The notes under the pieces were generated by a model. The model was not told where the DNA came from, ran no database searches, and saw only the letters and a list, made by a program, of their open reading frames with translations. From assembly GCA_020248865.1 (NCBI GenBank), contig JADCGS010000025.1:1-64000 (forward strand): 64,000 bases of DNA. The letters run 5' to 3'. Source of the stretch: Burkholderiales bacterium. Its GTDB lineage: Bacteria > Pseudomonadota > Gammaproteobacteria > Burkholderiales > Burkholderiaceae_F. This document shows positions 63,354 through 64,000 of this stretch, piece by piece. The stretch's first letter is position 1. Each line of letters opens with the position of its first letter. Position numbers and translations under genes: made by a program.

Positions 63354-64000
63354 TCACAGAACGTCGACAAACGCGCGTCGCGAACGCCAAAAGAAGTACG
63401 CCCCGACCGAGTAGACGATGAGGCCGAGCCCGAACACGACCAGCACCCCGCCGAATCCCGGCGCCTGCCCGAAGACGGCCGGGTTGCGTACGGCCTCGAC
63501 CATGTGGGTCAACGGGTTCAGGAACAGCAGGATGCGCGCCGACTCGGGTACGGCGCTCATCGGGTACATGACCGGACTCAGAAACAGCAGTCCGGCGTTG
63601 ATGAGGCCCGTGAGCTGCGAGATGTCGCGCACGAAGACCCCCAGCGCGGCCAGCAGGAACGTCGCTCCGAGGGCAAACAGGACGATCGGAATCCAGAGCA
63701 GCAGGGCCAGCAGGAACCACCCACCGGCGGGGCGGCCGGTGAGCAGCATCCAGACCCAGAGCAGACCCATGCAGACCACGACCTGGGCGAAAGCCGCCAT
63801 GACTGTGGCGGCGCACAGGGTCTCGGCCGGAAACACCACTTTCTTGATCAACGCCGCCTGCGATACGACCACCGTCGGCGCCCGCGCGATGCACTCGGAA
63901 ACGAACAGGTACACGACCATCGCCGCGAACATCGGGGCCAGGAACTCCTGCGCCTGCGCCGCCCCCGGCTGCTGCCACCGGACCCCCATGACGACACCGA
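63354..64000 (-). CDS. wzm: polysaccharide ABC exporter permease (Wzm), partial
   Basis: The C-terminal 215 or so residues of an ABC-2-type permease; the frame stays open to the right edge, so the 5' end is outside the window. Hydrophobic helices and family signatures include FLAPMFAAMVVYLFVSEC, the loop ALIKKVVFPAETL, FLLAALGVFVRDISQL, LLFLSPVMYPMSAVPE and LNPLTHMVEAVR. These define the Wzm/TagG group that exports O-antigen or capsule with Wzt. An internal ATG at 63989 is unlikely to be the start because the first two helices would be missing. wzt is 8.7 kb away at 53278. Confidence 0.92.
   Translation of the reverse strand, partial: GVVMGVRWQQPGAAQAQEFLAPMFAAMVVYLFVSECIARAPTVVVSQAALIKKVVFPAETLCAATVMAAFAQVVVCMGLLWVWMLLTGRPAGGWFLLALLLWIPIVLFALGATFLLAALGVFVRDISQLTGLINAGLLFLSPVMYPMSAVPESARILLFLNPLTHMVEAVRNPAVFGQAPGFGGVLVVFGLGLIVYSVGAYFFWRSRRAFVDVL

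Overview
The window is a GC-rich (about 70% by eye), densely coded bacterial chromosome segment. Gene content and order (msbA beside LPS-core glycosyltransferases and dnaE, an aat-bpt-pyrD run, Bpt-type N-end-rule transferase, an initiator tRNA) suggest a betaproteobacterium, probably in or near the Burkholderiales. This is inferred from gene families and codon bias; no rRNA or marker search was possible.

Layout. 1-6650: an array of perfect 60-bp repeats, then an LPS block (msbA lipid A flippase, a family 9 heptosyltransferase-like enzyme, a WaaL-type O-antigen ligase, and family 25 and family 2 glycosyltransferases). 6692-15935: replication and signalling genes on the minus strand (dnaE, a four-PAS GGDEF-EAL protein, parE), with a perfect inverted pair of DnaA boxes upstream of parE. 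16142-19703: tRNA-Arg(CCU), a doublet of hairpin repeats, a cyclase-TPR protein, two small membrane proteins and tRNA-fMet with its own promoter and terminator. 19864-23700: nudix hydrolase, aat, bpt, pyrD, thpR.

23744-34412 is the most interesting conserved system: a tight minus-strand operon of a circularly permuted ATP-grasp protein, an alpha-E protein, an Anbu-type (proteasome-like) peptidase, a giant transglutaminase-like/DUF2126 protein, a fused ATP-grasp/alpha-E protein and a second transglutaminase-like protein. The neighbourhood recurs in bacteria and has been proposed to make and remove or cleave a peptide-type modification; its substrate is not established. Upstream on the same strand lie comEC and tatD.

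38463-52778: an 8-bp microsatellite before a DUF2062 gene, an FFLEELY-like protein, then an Opp/Yej-type peptide ABC transporter (fused double ATPase and two permeases) divergent from four tandem paralogous solute-binding protein genes, followed by a lipase-like hydrolase gene whose 5' end sits in a 128-bp tandem duplication. A GC-rich palindromic repeat family occurs after the lipase and, in frame, inside the DUF2126 gene.

53278-64000: a polysaccharide ABC-export locus. wzt and wzm (the latter cut by the window edge) are both on the minus strand but are separated by a plus-strand cassette: two related secreted subtilases, a CmcI-type methyltransferase with a long coiled-coil tail, and a methyltransferase-glycosyltransferase fusion. 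By analogy with WbdD-type systems the cassette enzymes may cap or measure the exported glycan; this is inference.

Many genes are coupled by ATGA or GTGA overlaps, which fixed several starts. The window is also rich in short tandem repeats (6, 8, 12, 60, about 117 and 128 bp units).
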